From Gordionus sp. m RMFG-2023 (lineage: Eukaryota > Nematomorpha > Gordioida > Chordodea > Parachordodidae), in contig NC_088776.1 in the NCBI RefSeq assembly GCF_954871325.1, positions 11,966,052 to 12,030,051 of the forward strand: 64,000 nucleotides of DNA, in the 5' to 3' direction. The translations under genes were made by a program, and so were the position numbers. Numbering within the stretch: position 1 is the stretch's first letter; every line of letters starts with the position of its first letter. Of the stretch, positions 27,501-39,525 are shown piece by piece. The notes below the pieces were generated by a model, which was not told the DNA's origin, did not search any database, and saw only the letters and a program-made list of their open reading frames with translations.

Positions 27501-29403
27501 ATAGTTTATATTCAATTCAATTGCTATTATTTATATAATAAGTAATAACATTAATCTATTTACATAATTAGTAATAAACAAATATATTATGAAATTTGAA
27601 ATTAATATATCGAAGATTTCTTTTTAGAAATACCAAAATTTCCAATTTATCAGAGATCGGTCTGCGGTGAACTGTTAATATCACTAGCATCACTAAAAAC
27701 AGATTCTGAAGAGATTAATGAACACTTTTTTAAAGAATGCGAAAAAAAATAACTATTTTGCAGAATGTTTATTAACTAATTATTACTATTAAAAAATTAA
27801 ACATAAAAATATATTTCGATTTTATTTATAAAAATAAATGGTTTTTTAGATACAACTTTTTTTAAATTTTGTTAAAAGCGCCATTTTATATCGGATCGGA
27901 AAATTTTATAATATTTGCCGATAACTGATATTGTAAAATGGGCGAAATATCGGCCCGATCCGATATAAAATATCGGTACATCCTAATTTGCGATAATATT
28001 TAACATAATTTTTCGTTTAAAAAAAAATTATTTATAAAAGAGAAGAATAAAAAGATAGGATCGATTCCTATACTTTATTATTAGTATCAAGAGTAACAAA
28101 TGACTCAATTAATCCAGTTTTTAATGTATTGATTTTAAGAGTCTAGAGTTATAGAATTTCATGTGATTGAGTAGTATTATCATTAAAATATTTATAAGCT
28201 GACAATCGTTAATATATTGTTTTAGTATTTAAAATATAAGTAACCATTCAATTTATCTATGTGGAAGAGGAAAAAAAATAAAGCAGATTGTTTTCCATAA
28301 AATTTATTTGTTCATTCAAATTTACATTTATATATCAAAGTATTTTCATTGTTTTCATATGGTATGCCATTTTTTAAATTAATGGTATATTATCCTTTTT
28401 GTTGTTAATTGATTTTGAAATATTCATATCAAAATGATTGGCTTAAAAAAAGAATTCGATCTACATGGCATGGAATACACTTGTTCGTTATTAATTTTTA
28501 TATTGGATTTTCGCTCCTGCCCGCGATAATTTTTTGTATGACTCCCCATCTTGTATAAAACCTTTATAAAGGAAAAAATCATACACCAATCTTTAAAAAA
28601 TAAATTGCGCCATTGGCCAAAAGGTTAAAATTAACTTATAATTATAAAAAAAAAAATTTTACAATTGCAAACCAAACTGGCAAAGCTTATTTTATGATGG
28701 AATGGGATTCGAAAAGTCTAAAAAAACATAACGAGGACTGCAAAACCCGACTGTTGGGTTAGATGAGTTACTATAATTTTTATTTCGAGCTGGGTTTCTT
28801 AGGGTTGGGTTGCAAATATTTTAATTTAATCAGTGATATCAACCATGGTTTGAATAAACTATTTCTAGATTATTTCTTAAAACGTGCTATAGAAATAAAT
28901 AAATTTTAGGGCAAATTTTTTATATTTTGATTTTACGGGTCAGGTTAAATACAGAATATTGAATTAATAATGCTCGGGTTGGATTCAGGATTCTTTTTCA
29001 AAAAATTTTCCAGGATGGGTCAGAATAATACTTATTTTCCTAAGGTGCTGGGTCAAAAAAATCTATCCTTTGCAGGTTTCTAATTATTATATTCTGTCAA
29101 AAACAAGCTATTTTTATAATTCAAAATAATATTCATTTATATGCAATAAAATATAACAATACCATAAAAGAGAGCCGATGATTTTGTGCTGACATTGCGA
29201 CTAAAATCTTGCAATAATATTTCCTCTTCTTTAGTCAATTTTTGGTGTTTTTGATGAGATGAATTACCGATGTTAGAGGAGGTTGTCAAATTAGAATTTG
29301 ATGAAGATGCAACTTCTTTAAAAGATTTCGTTGAGCTCATGGTGTTAGAATTCGAATTTTTCCCTTGTTTGGTGAGTGTCAAAGTTTTGGAATTGCTTGA
29401 CAT
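24558..29403 (-). CDS. SSR3: Translocon-associated protein subunit gamma (TRAP-gamma), four coding exons
   Basis: Minus-strand exons 29403-29163, 26835-26560, 25111-24902 and 24598-24558, all GT-AG, joining to 255 residues (usual about 185). Recognisable in order: [20 protein letters not shown], the first membrane pair ([20 protein letters not shown]... and [20 protein letters not shown]), [54 protein letters not shown] with a third membrane segment, and the terminal [13 protein letters not shown]. The last 41-nt exon was found by matching the family's conserved end. TRAP-gamma sits in the ER membrane beside the Sec61 translocon. Two insertions are unusual: a Ser/Asn/Lys/Thr-rich N-terminus about 50 residues longer than normal, and about 25 extra residues ([20 protein letters not shown]) in the cytosolic loop at the exon 2-3 junction. 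The start is ATG 29401-29403, directly after an acceptor-like TTTTCTAG (29408), which implies a 5' untranslated exon upstream. Confidence 0.95.
25985..26203. mobile_element. MITE of the TAGTGTTGTTAAAC family in SSR3 intron 2
   Basis: Left end TAGTATTGTTAAACGGCTTG, right end CTAAATCGAGCCGTTTCACT. Inner inverted halves (AACTCAAGATTTTAGCC against GGCTAAAATCTTGA) are still readable. No exact target duplication. About 219 bp. Confidence 0.75.
26996..27201. mobile_element. Decayed MITE of the TAGTGTTGTTAAAC family
   Basis: Left end ATATTGTTAAGCGACTCGAT, right end CTCAAATTGAGCTGTTAACA. The body has the family's ATTTCGCTAATAGATGTC and TGAGCAAAACCTTAAGGCTT blocks. Limits approximate; no target duplication seen. 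In SSR3 intron 1. Confidence 0.7.
27287..27985. mobile_element. hAT-type element with TAGGGGTGTACCGATA ends and exact 8-bp TSD
   Basis: Starts TAGGGGTGTACCGATACC and ends TATCGGTACATCCTA. Flanked by ATTTGCGA on both sides (27279-27286, 27986-27993). Subterminal tracts of CCGATCCGATA/ATCGGCC repeats are inverted between the ends. 699 bp, no intact frame. Related fragments are at 29874-29960 and 54650-55682. Lies in SSR3 intron 1. Confidence 0.88.
28727..29086. mobile_element. Probable hAT-type MITE with GGGTT-rich ends
   Basis: Left end GAGGACTGCAAAACCCGACTG, right end CCTTTGCAGGTTTCT, loosely inverted. GGGTTGGGTTGC and GGGTCAGGTT tracts stand out in AT-rich intron. No exact target duplication read; limits approximate. 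It ends about 80 bp short of SSR3 exon 1. Confidence 0.45.
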
Positions 29404-29460
29404 GTGGCTAGAAAACAGAAAAATATAATTTATATACAAGACTATAATTTTTTTGGTCAT

Positions 29461-31401
29461 AAATGCGACGTATTTTAATAATTAAAAAATAAAAATAAGT
29501 GTTGGCCACTATTTACAATATATATAGAGCAGTAATAAATGTTCAACTAATTAAAAATTGGCCAATCAATTTTTATTAAAAAGTTATGTTAATTAAATTT
29601 AAAAAAAGGAGATCCTCATTTTTTATACATATAATTAATTTTTTAAATTCCAATATTGGTTCGATGCAGATTTCTAGACTGCTGCTAAAGATTATTTAAT
29701 TAAGTCTAGATTTCCATCCCTTTTTATAATTAAAACAAGTTCTTAAAATTAAATTAATGATTATATTTAATAATAAAATCATATAAATTAATAATTATGT
29801 TTCATCTAATAATAGCTTATTTAAATTTTATTAATTTATTATAATCAAAATAATTGGAATAAGAAAATATTCGGGATGTACCGATATCTTTTATCAGATC
29901 TGATAGGGCATTTCATATTTTAATAATATTGGTTATCGGTTGATTTTTAATATTATAAAAAAAAAATGTTATAAAATTTAAACAAAAAAGTTTAAAAACT
30001 TTATTTTTATCAATAAAATCGATACAATTTTTATGTTTATTTTTTTGTTAATGGATAATTAATTAATAAATATTCTGCCATTTTAATTTTTTTGGCGCAA
30101 TTTATATAAATAAGTGATTTATTAGTTTTAATTAATTAACTTGCTAAAAATTTTAAATATCTATAAAATAATTTTTATGTGCTGTCCATTTATATTAAAT
30201 ACATTCCAACATAATTAATATTACTGCCTATTTTTTATTTAAAGTTCTGAATAATTTGTTAAATTAATATAATTGTAGTTTTATTAGATATGATATAAAG
30301 AACCCTGTATTTCAACATAATTCTTTTAATTTATAAAGGCATAAAATTATTAATTGGTTGGTAAATAAAAAAAATTGATAAGTAAGTTATAAATTTGGGG
30401 TGTTGATTTATTTAAAAAATTTGGCCTATTTTTTTTCAAATTGAAATAACCAGGAAAAAAATTTAAAAAAAGCAAAATATATTATCTCAGAATATTTTTG
30501 AGCAATTGATTTTTATTAAAATTTTAAATATTGGGTCAGGTTTGAGCATTAAAACAAATAAAAATTCTGGGTCAAAAAACAATGGAATCTGCAAGGATAT
30601 ACTATATGAAATGGCGACCTGTAAATATTCATGAATACAATTTCAGGGAGCCTTTTAGCAGGGTATTTTTAACCTTTTGTTAGTATGTTCATTTTTTCCT
30701 AAAAATAGGAACTAAGGTCTGATGTGATAGCTAGTTAGTAAAAAATATATATTAATGTTTTTGCTTGATTAAAAATAAACTAGGTGACAGATTAATTTGT
30801 TAACAAATTTAATTTGACAACTCTTAGCCACTTATTGATTATCTTTTGACCCTAGTTAAAGCTAACATCCTTGATCATAAAGTTCCTAAAGGTTTTGCTC
30901 TAATTTATGACATTTGCAAGAAAGTAAGCAGTATAATGAGAAATCCCTTGTAATTGTATCACTTAAACCAGATGCTTCAAATTGAAATTCTCAAATCTGA
31001 TATGTTCAAATCTACTCCTTATTTCTCCATTTACTTATTATTCATATATACATATAGATATTTTTGGTATACTTTATATATTTTTGTATACATTTATCAT
31101 TAATTTTTTTTATAAAATAATAATTTATTTTAGTCATGATAATGGATGTCACAGGGCAGCATATAGCAATTTATTAATAACCATTATTTTAAATTATAAA
31201 AAAACCCTACCCATTACCATATCTTAATCTTTCCAAGAGGAGTTTAAAAATTGAGTAAGGGTCTCACATAATTTGTCTGGTATAACATAAAAATTTGCTA
31301 TTTCTAGCACAAAATTAAAACGTTTTACAAAATATATATATTTATTCAAATATAAAAATTTGTCAATTACGTGATATGTGATATATAGCGCTTATGCCCT
31401 C
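29461..31401. other. Gene-poor stretch upstream of SSR3
   Basis: Should contain the SSR3 promoter and 5' untranslated exon, which I cannot place. At 29874 a fragment reads GGGATGTACCGATATC, an old copy of the family at 27287. 30530-30600 has a further GGGTCAGG-rich scrap. The open frame at 30982-31227 is AT-composition noise. Confidence 0.4.
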
Positions 31402-31860
31402 TAGTGTTGAAATTCAACAGAGCTACGCTAGGTTTTCCTCATTTCCATCTTATTGGAACTAATTTAATTAGGGTATAAAAGTTAAAATATGAGGAGCCCT
31501 CCACACGTTTGTGGGCAAGCCGCACGTTTGTAGGCGCAACATTTCGAAAAACATTACTTAAACCTCTATAGGCTTATTTAAAAGGGAGTGGGACAAAATA
31601 AGAGCCTATACCCTAGAACTTCAGTGAAAGTTAATTACATTATGGTGGGTTGAGGACAATTTTAAATTAAAAATCTTTACTATATTAGAACAATTTTTAG
31701 TAAGGAAATGCAAAAGAATACTTAGAAGAGGATTTGAATGTTTGTTGATATTGGAAGGAAATATAAGATAGGGATTATTAGATAATGATAGTGAACATTG
31801 AATTCTGAGATGTATTTTTATTCTTATTAGAGGTAACTTTTCTTGATGCGAAACAGCTTT

Positions 31861-32316
31861 TTAATTGTTATTTAGTTTAATGAATTGTTTCATCACGTTT
31901 AAGTACATTATATCTTTTATTGTTTTATAATACCATAATGTTTTGTATTTTGTGTATTGTTTTCCATTGTATGAGTACAGCCATGTTATGGCATCATGGA
32001 CTAAGTTATTATCTGAATTTCTTATTATGTGACCTAAGAACTGAATCCGGCGTTTTTTAAGAGTAATATTTATTGGTGTGTGAGTTGACTTCCTCCAAAG
32101 ATTTGAGTTTGAGATAACTCTTGGATAGAAAATACCGTGTATAGTGCGAAGACAATTATTTATAAAAGATTGAAGACGCCTTATCTCTGTTTTATTTGCC
32201 TCCCAGATATCCCCACCATATAATACAATTGGAACTATCAACGAGTTGAATATCCTCAATCTAGTAAATACTGAGATTTCTCTAGCTCCATATTTTCCTA
32301 TATCTATAGAACGCAC
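31861..32316 (-). pseudogene. 3' fragment of the LINE reverse transcriptase ORF (minus copy)
   Basis: Encodes only the part after the RT fingers and palm: REISVFTRLRIFNSLIVPIV, LQSFINNCLRTIHGIFYPRV, KKRRIQFLGHIIRNSDNNLV and a terminus ending KQFIKLNNN. It is the intact-frame version of the ORF end that is frameshifted in the plus copy. Upstream (32316-32407) the sequence still matches the LINE but in another frame. Confidence 0.8.
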
Positions 32317-32412
32317 CTCTAGCTTTTTGTATTCTCATCTTCATCTCATCTTTACAACTTCCTTTATTATCTAAGATTACACCAAGTATTTTATTTTCTC
32401 TACGATAGCTTT

Positions 32413-33868
32413 AAAAGGAAATCCTCAATTGTATTAAATAATGGCAAAGTAATAATTGACCAAGATGAACAAATGGCTTTGTGGCTTGATTATTATATTA
32501 CGGTTTTTGACGGGCGCAAAGTAACTATACCAACTAGTTTAAATATAAATATAGCTTCACCCCAGTCTGGGTTCTCGGTAAATGAAATAATGAATGTAAT
32601 AAAAAAATTACGTAACAACAAAGCTCCAGGGCTCGACAACATAACTGCTGAGTATCTAAAGATAGCACCTAGAACGACATCTTCCTTCCTTCTGGCCCTC
32701 TTCAATAAAATATGGGAAAGTGGAAGTACCCCAACAGAATGGAACAAGTCCTTTTTATGTAATTTCCCCAAAACTGCAAATCCCCAAACATTTACTGATT
32801 ATCGTGCGTGCGCTCTAACATCTTGCGTGTCCAAAATATTTATGGTACTTATAAAAAATAAAATTGCTCAATCGACGCCTAATCTTTTTCCTAAACATAT
32901 TTGTGCTTATAGGCCAAATAAAAATATACTGGAACCTATATTATCTCTGAAAATAATAATGCAGAAGTGTCATAAATACAAGATACCCTCATTCTACACA
33001 TTCATTGATTTTAGTAGAGCATTTGACAACGTTAACCATGTAGCTCTTTGGGAAACGCTAGCAGAATGCGGTATTGAAACCCAAATAATTCGAATCTTAA
33101 AAAATCACTATTCAAATTTATTTGCTAGTTTCAAAATAAATGATAAAATCTCTCCCTTCTTCAGGATAAAAAAAGGTGTAAAACAAGGTTGCACCCTCTC
33201 ACCTCTCCTTTTTAACATAATAATCAATAAAATAATAAAAGATGTACTGGGAGCTGCTGATCTAGTTGATATAGGATCAAACGAGAAGATTTTTTTTGTA
33301 AATAGGATAATATCCTATGCGGATGATATTGTAGTAATCTCGAAAAGTATTGAAGAAACCAAGAATCTACTTTATCTAATTGAGACTGTGAACTATAGAG
33401 TTGGACTTAGGATCAACTTTAACAAAACTGTTATTCTTCCCTCCCCAAACGCGCCTTCAATTCAAAATTTTACAGTTGGAGAGAATACAGTAAAAATCGT
33501 AGAGAAAATAAAATACTTAGGTGTAATCTTAGATAATAAAGGAAGTTGTAAAGATGAGATGAAGATGAGAATACAAAAAGCTAGAGGTGCGTTCTATAGA
33601 TATAGGAAAATATGGAAAGCTAGAGAAATCTCAGTATTTACTAGATTGAGGATATTCAACTCGTTGATAGTTCCAATTGTATTATATAGTAAGGATATCT
33701 GGGAGGCTAATAAAACAGAGATAAGGCGTCTTCAATCTTTTATAAATAATTGTCTTCGCACTATACACGGTATTTTCTATCCAAGAGTTATCTCAAACTC
33801 AAATCTTTGGAGAAAGTCAACTCACACACCAATAAATATAACTCATAAAAACGCTGGATTCAGTTCTT
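32413..33868 (+). pseudogene. LINE reverse transcriptase, 5'-truncated
   Basis: An open frame without N-terminal endonuclease; it opens before the ATG at 32473 (IVLNNGKVIIDQDEQ), so the true ORF began upstream. RT motifs in order: RNNKAPGLDNITAEYLK, YRACALTSCVSKIF, motif A FIDFSRAFDNVNH, motif B GVKQGCTLSPLLFN, motif C ISYADDIVV, GLRINFNKT, IKYLGVILDNKG. The catalytic D...YADD set is intact. It is a typical LINE RT of the CR1/L2/Jockey-like breadth; I cannot assign the clade. A one-base loss near 33845 shifts the C-terminus compared with the minus copy. Confidence 0.88.
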
Positions 33869-34555
33869 AGGTCACATAATAAGAAATTCAGATAATAACT
33901 TAGTCCATGATGCCATAACATGGCTGTACTCATACAATGGAAAACAATACACAAAATACAAAACATTATGGTATTATAAAACAATAAAAGATATAATGGA
34001 CTTAAACGTGAACATGAAACAATATATTAAACTAAATAACAATAAGATCCATTAAGAAGCTGTTTCGCATCAAGAAAAGTTACCTCTAATAAGAATAAAA
34101 ATACATCTCAGAATTCAATGTTCACTATCATTATCTAATAATCCGTATCTTATATTTCCTATCGTAATAAATTTCAAAAATTTAAACTCATTATTATCAA
34201 ATATTTCCAATATCAACAAACATTCAAATCCTCTTGTAAGTATTCTTTTGCATTTCCTTACTAAAAATTGTTCTAATATAGTAAAGATTTTGAATTTAAA
34301 ATTGTCCTCAACCCACCTTAATGATAATTAACTTTCACTGAAGTTCTAGGGTATAGGCTCTTTTTTTGTCCCACTCCCTTTTAAATAAGCCTATAGAGGT
34401 TTAAGTAATGTTTTTCGAAATGTTGCGCCTACAAGTACGTGCGGCTTGCCCACAAATGTGTGGAGGGCTCCTCATATTTTGACTTTTATACCCTAATTAA
34501 ATTAGTTCCAATAAGATGGAAAACCTAGCGTAGCTCTGTTGCATTTCAACACTAA

Positions 34556-36900
34556 TCAAATAATAATATCTACAATTTCTATATATTTTTTTTAAATAAA
34601 GAAAATATCATAAAATATTTTTTCCATTGTAAATCTCTGCAATCCAAATTAACATATAAAAGTAGTTATGTAATTGCTCCATAGCTTGAAAATGCCTAAA
34701 CCTAATATCATCTCAGCTTCAAGGATTTTTTTTTGATATCATAGCTCACCTATTAGGGAAACATAAATAAAATTGAGATTCAATGTTTCCGATTTTCTCT
34801 TCCTGCAGAATGAGCAAAACTTTCTAATTTTAACCTCTACCCCCATTATACATAATAGAAATATGGATATTGTATTATTTGATGAATAATTACAAATTTT
34901 AATTGTAAAAAAAATAATGGATCAACATTATCTATTAAAATATATCAATCATTGAGAATTTTATTAACAATACCAATTTTGGTTGGCAGATATCTTTTCA
35001 ATAATTAAATAAATAAGACTATTTAAGGTTGATTATAACACAGGAAAGGCTTAATAGTTTATTGATTGTTTAATAGGGAATGAAATAATGAATTATAAAT
35101 CTTCAAAACCTAACCAGTCCTCCACCCAGCCCAGAAGGCTTTATTCAGGCCTATTTTAAAAAAAAATTGGGCCAGGTTGGTTTGAGCTTAATATTTTTTT
35201 AAAAATAATTGGACAAGGGTGAACAATTTTTAATTTTATAATAAGTAAATTAGAAAATTATATCATATTAATCTAAATTATCAAAAAATATATAAGACGT
35301 TAAATTTACTGAAAAAATATGGATACGATCATTTTAAAAAACCAATATAATAATTTAAAATGCTATTAAAACTTAAATATAACTAGTTTATAATAAATAA
35401 GAAAAGAGATGAATGTCATGTTATGAAAAAACGTTTGACTTACATATTGATCATAAAAAACGTGTAAACATAATATAATACGTACTTTTAAAAAGGATTG
35501 ATATTTTTGTATAAAACGAGTGCTAAACTACGCATAGAGCTATGCATCGAAACGCTTTGATCAAATTTATGATAAATTTAGAGAATTAAAGTGGCATCGA
35601 ATCATTCACACCATAACGTTTTATAATTTGAAATCCAATGTTTTTAAAAAGTACTTTACATAGCATGGTCATAATAAATATACATGTTGATAATATTTTA
35701 TATAATTAAGTCGTTTTTTTTAATAGCTCCCCTTAATTTGCATTCCAAAAATATGTAGAAGTTCTTATCTTAATTTGATCGAAAAGTAAAAAGATTAATC
35801 GAAAAGGTGCAAATTACATTGTGTCAAATGTTATATAAAACACATTTAAATATGATAAAATAAATTTAGATATAATATGTAATATTATAAATAACGGCAA
35901 ATGTGCTATAATTATTCTACACTTATAAAGGCTAATATGAAGGTCTACTGATAACTTTGTCATTTTACTAATAACTAAGTCTTTAGGGGCATTCTAACTT
36001 TCTAACACTTTAAACATGGGCATTATGTAAAAGATTCCTGAATGTTTAATTCAGTCCATTTTTATATATCCAAAACCATATACAAATCAAAGGATTTACT
36101 TTTCAAAATTAGCCCTCGTAACCAGTAATTTTTGAAGAATCGGCAAGGACTAGGGCAACGGGCGTGGTGGGGGGGGGGGTGATGTAATATCGTCAATAAA
36201 ATTAGAGGTTATATGGGAGACGGAAGAGGCCAATATTTATATTGAAAATTTATAATTCTATACAAATTCTTAAAATCAATAGTACTAATAAGAAATATTT
36301 CAATTAAATAACTAGTTTTCATATATTTTTCTGAGCGTTTCATTTTTTAATCTGAGCATTTCAGTTTTATGCCAAAGCAATTAGTATTTTTCTGGGCAAT
36401 AGGGTTTCTTATCTGAGCATCAAGAACTAATTCTGAGCATTCAGTATCTTTGAGCATATAAATTTTTTTCTAAGAATTTCAGTTTGTCTGATCAAATTGG
36501 AGCTTTATAAATTTATATGATACTAATTCTTATTACTTAAACTCCAAACCAAATTAATCGAACATGAATTTTTTATATTTTTAGAAAATAATAAATTTTT
36601 AAGTATAAATTTTAATATGCGAAATATTTTAACATGAGATATATTTTTGTGAAGATACCTAAATTATCTATTATAATTACAAATCGGAAATTTTTTTTAA
36701 AATAATCATCATTAAACTTATGTGCCTCTTGACAAGTTTTAGATCTATTATGTCTGTAATTATATTTTCATATTGACTTAAAATTTATCACTTTCCGCTA
36801 TCCTTTCAAATGAGTAAACTCATGTTTATACCAAACGTTAGCAATATTTTGATAGTTCCTTTAAAATTCACGAAGAGAATACCATTATAATTAAAGAGGT
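34556..36900. other. Gene-free AT-rich stretch
   Basis: No supported gene. 35095-35240 holds a scrap with CCACCCAGCCCAGAAGG and GGGCCAGGTTGG that resembles the hAT-type GGCCC-rich family. 36163-36180 has a run of G. 36330-36470 has four or five loose copies of TTTCTGAGCATTTCAG-like sequence. Confidence 0.4.
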
Positions 36901-37013
36901 GTAATTAATAATGTGAAAATATCACCGCCGAAGTCCATTTTTATTAGGGGGGGGGGGTAGATATAGGATTTTGAGGTGGACTTGTATCCAGTAAATATCC
37001 TTTCATGTAGAGG
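36901..37013. mobile_element. Right-end fragment of the CAGCGTCTACATGA family
   Basis: The run TATCCAGTAAATATCCTTTC followed by ATGTAGAGGCTG parallels the left end (inverted) of the copies at 37510 and 39526, and it is preceded by a poly-G tract like theirs. No matching left end was found, so the copy is truncated or the partner end has decayed. Confidence 0.5.
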
Positions 37014-37509
37014 CTGGATAAATCACAAATCAGTTAAATTACATGGAGCAGTTATTATATATAATATATGAGATAAAAAAAATAAAATTGCTCATGTCAG
37101 ATTTAGATAATCATATTCTTGATCATTTTATAATGCAGGAAATTTAATTCAAGAACTATTAAACATAAGCCATTATTTAGGAGTAAAAATATAAGATTTA
37201 CAAAACAATGACTTATTTAATTTAAAATAATGATTGTGATAAATAATATAAAAATGACTAATTTATATTATAAAAATAAAATATTCAAAATTTTTGCATT
37301 CGAGTATATATAACCTTTATTCATAAAGATTAATTTTTTTTATTAAATATATAAGAACCAATCATATTAACAAAATGACAATTTCGAACAAATATAATAA
37401 AATATGGAAAATACAAAATAAATTAGATCAAATATAATATTGCTAAATCATATTATAGCAATATGAACCAGTACATATATTCAAAAAAAGAAAAAAAAAT
37501 CCCCCTAGT

Positions 37510-38177
37510 CAGCGTCTACATGACAGGATTATCACTGGATGCAAACCTCCTTCAAAAACCTTTGCCTACCCCCCTAAAAATTCCCGCCGCCTTCGGCGGC
37601 GATGTCTCTTTATCATTATTTTCACCTATTTATTTATTGATACTCTTTTCAAATAATTTATAAAGAGATAACTTAAATTAATCTATCTCTACTACCAACT
37701 ATCGATATTTTTGATATAAAGAATTTATTTTTTAGATAATAAAGAATTTATTTTTTAGATAATAAAGAATTTATTTTTTAGATAATAAAGAATTTATTTT
37801 TTAGATAATAAAGAATTTATTTTTAGATAATAAATTTAATTAAAACCTCCAGTATTTACAATGAATTAATTATTATGGCATTATGAGCTTGCTGAAATAT
37901 CTAAACCTTTTAAATTATATTTAAAAGGATAGTTTATTTGGAAAACAATGTGTGTGATTGTTTGCAATATATAGATTTGGTCGATGAATTGTATTATAAT
38001 AATACTATAATAAAAGTATTAATTTTTACAGCAATAAATTTTGTCTTATTTCATCTCAAAATTTAATAGATAAACCCCCAAAAAAATTTATCCTACCCCC
38101 ATTAGCAACTTACACCCTACCCCCTCAAAAAAATAGGATGCAAACTGTTCCTACCCCTTCCGCTCATGTAGACGCTG
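37510..38177. mobile_element. hAT-type element with CAGCGTCTACATGA ends and internal minisatellite, copy 1
   Basis: Begins CAGCGTCTACATGA and ends TCATGTAGACGCTG (perfect inverted ends). Flanks CCCCTAGT (37502-37509) and CCCCTAAT (38178-38185) form an 8-bp duplication with one difference. Subterminal C-tracts (CCTACCCCCC, CCTACCCCC) precede a 23-bp minisatellite (AAAGAATTTATTTTTTAGAT, about five or six units, 37720-37840). A conserved inner block at 37925-38060 translates in part as ENNVCDCLQYIDLVDELYYN and is shared with copy 2. 668 bp. No intact ORF. Confidence 0.88.
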
Positions 38178-38180
38178 CCC

Positions 38181-38460
38181 CTAATCATCAGGAGAGATCA
38201 AATTAATAAAACAAATATAATTAACCAAAATGACTATTGCCATCCTTTGCTTTAAATAAAAGCCTTTATGAGGCTCCTCAAAATTTTTCCTAATTTGGCG
38301 GCCGATATTTTTTAATATTTTTTTTAGCCAAATCCCTATTTGTTGGTAAAGTGGAGTAAATGATTGGTACGAATATGTAATTAGAAGAATCAGCGCTGTA
38401 TTTGGCGATCTTAAAATTTCACTCAATTGGGAAAGAGATCAGAATGATCTAATGAGGTAG
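38181..38460 (-). pseudogene. C-terminal fragment of the R2-like element
   Basis: The minus frame QQIGIWLKKILKNIGRQIRK...PHKGFYLKQRMAIVILVN parallels the tail of the copies at 47.4 kb (SLGKKIHGIIGDPQEGFCLC then QRASIYI) and 51.8 kb (ALDLFKTISKSIK... KQKIAVSIIRSN). It lies directly against copy 1 of the hAT-type element. Identification rests on this weak pattern only. Confidence 0.5.
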
Positions 38461-38740
38461 GAAAACCAGCTGAACTAAGTGCAAGTATGATTCGGTTGCA
38501 TCTTGAGTGTCGGGTTAGTCAACTGGGATTACGGTTGCAATGGAACATGTGGTAGATCCGAACCTTCCGTTTTACATAAATCATATTTGACAGATCCGTC
38601 CTAACTGTTTTCAGAAAGGGATCGAGGACTAACAGATGTTGATTAATTAATCTACGTGCCTAGAGATGGCTAGCGATGAACGCACAAAATGAAATCAAGT
38701 GGGGATCTTAAACTAAGACCTCCATGCTTAGAAGGAAGTG

Positions 38741-38918
38741 TAGTGTTGTTAAACGGCTCATTTTGAGCCGATTTTTACAAACGGCTAACTCAATATTTAA
38801 CCAGAAAAATATTGCCTAAGCCTCGAGATTTCGATAATAGATGTCCAAACCTTTGTTCCTTCTACAAACAAAATCTTCAGAGCTTGCTAAATGAAATATT
38901 GAGTTAGCCGTTTTTAAC
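38741..38918. mobile_element. MITE of the TAGTGTTGTTAAAC family, right end lost
   Basis: Begins TAGTGTTGTTAAACGGCTC and carries the full body through ATATTGAGTTAGCCG, then stops at TTTTTAAC without the closing terminal repeat. Good sequence likeness to the 50426 copy. Confidence 0.75.
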
Positions 38919-39525
38919 AAATATATTTGATTGTTTAAATGACCATGAAAAGAGCCTTTGGGTTTTGTGACCATAAATAGTAACTTTTGGTTTTGTAAGG
39001 GTCTTTTTTTAAAAAAAAATTAGTTGTAATCGACTATGAGGTACATGCTCTTGCCTTAAAGGATGGGCATGTCACAGGTTTTAAAAATACTTAATATTTT
39101 GCATAAAAATTTATCAAAAATATGTCAATAAAAATTAGTGTAGCAATTTGAATGGAACAAGGAATATATATTATTTTTCGAAAAAATTTGTTTTTTCGCT
39201 ACAATTTGGAAATAATTCTCACTCACTGCTAAAAATGCTTGTTGGGTCTAACCAAAAATTTTTCTAATTTTTTATTTAATTTATATTGTATAAATATATT
39301 AAATTTATTTGTTATGTCTTTAGTTTTTCCAATCTCCCTACAGTAGAAATCGCTTTACAGAGAGAAATCATAATATTCGGCGAACTTAAGCTTTTCAAAG
39401 ATTTAGACTTTGGGACATTTTTTAATAGGAAGAATTTTATAAAAGATAGTATGTGAATTTGATCAAGATTAATTCAAGATTATAAGAAGGGGATAAATTT
39501 ATCTTCCGATTTTGGAAGTTATAGG

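Larger units (their letters stand above)
31402..34555. mobile_element. Head-to-head pair of truncated LINE copies forming long inverted repeats
   Basis: Two copies of the same non-LTR element lie with their 3' ends outward. The minus copy spans about 32407-31402 and the plus copy about 32413-34555. The shared 3' kilobase therefore forms inverted terminal repeats that begin TAGTGTTGAAATTCAACAG on the left and end CAACACTA on the right. Both arms carry the RT C-terminus, then a 3' UTR with AGGGAGTGGGACAAAATAAG and TGAGGAGCCCTCCACAC. The arms look more than 90 % alike by eye. Flanking 8-mers do not match (ATGCCCTC, ATCAAATA), so this is not evidently one DNA-transposon insertion. Confidence 0.82.

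Noticed and set aside
31402-34555. Reading the LINE pair as a DNA transposon because of TAGTGTTG...CAACACTA ends
   Set aside because: The flanking 8-mers differ and the arms contain the LINE ORF end and 3' UTR, so two LINE copies explain it better for now.
36163-36180. Poly-G runs here and at 36951 and 60140 as quadruplex regulatory sites
   Set aside because: Those at 36951 and 60140 sit at the ends of hAT-type repeats, and none is near a promoter that can be recognised.
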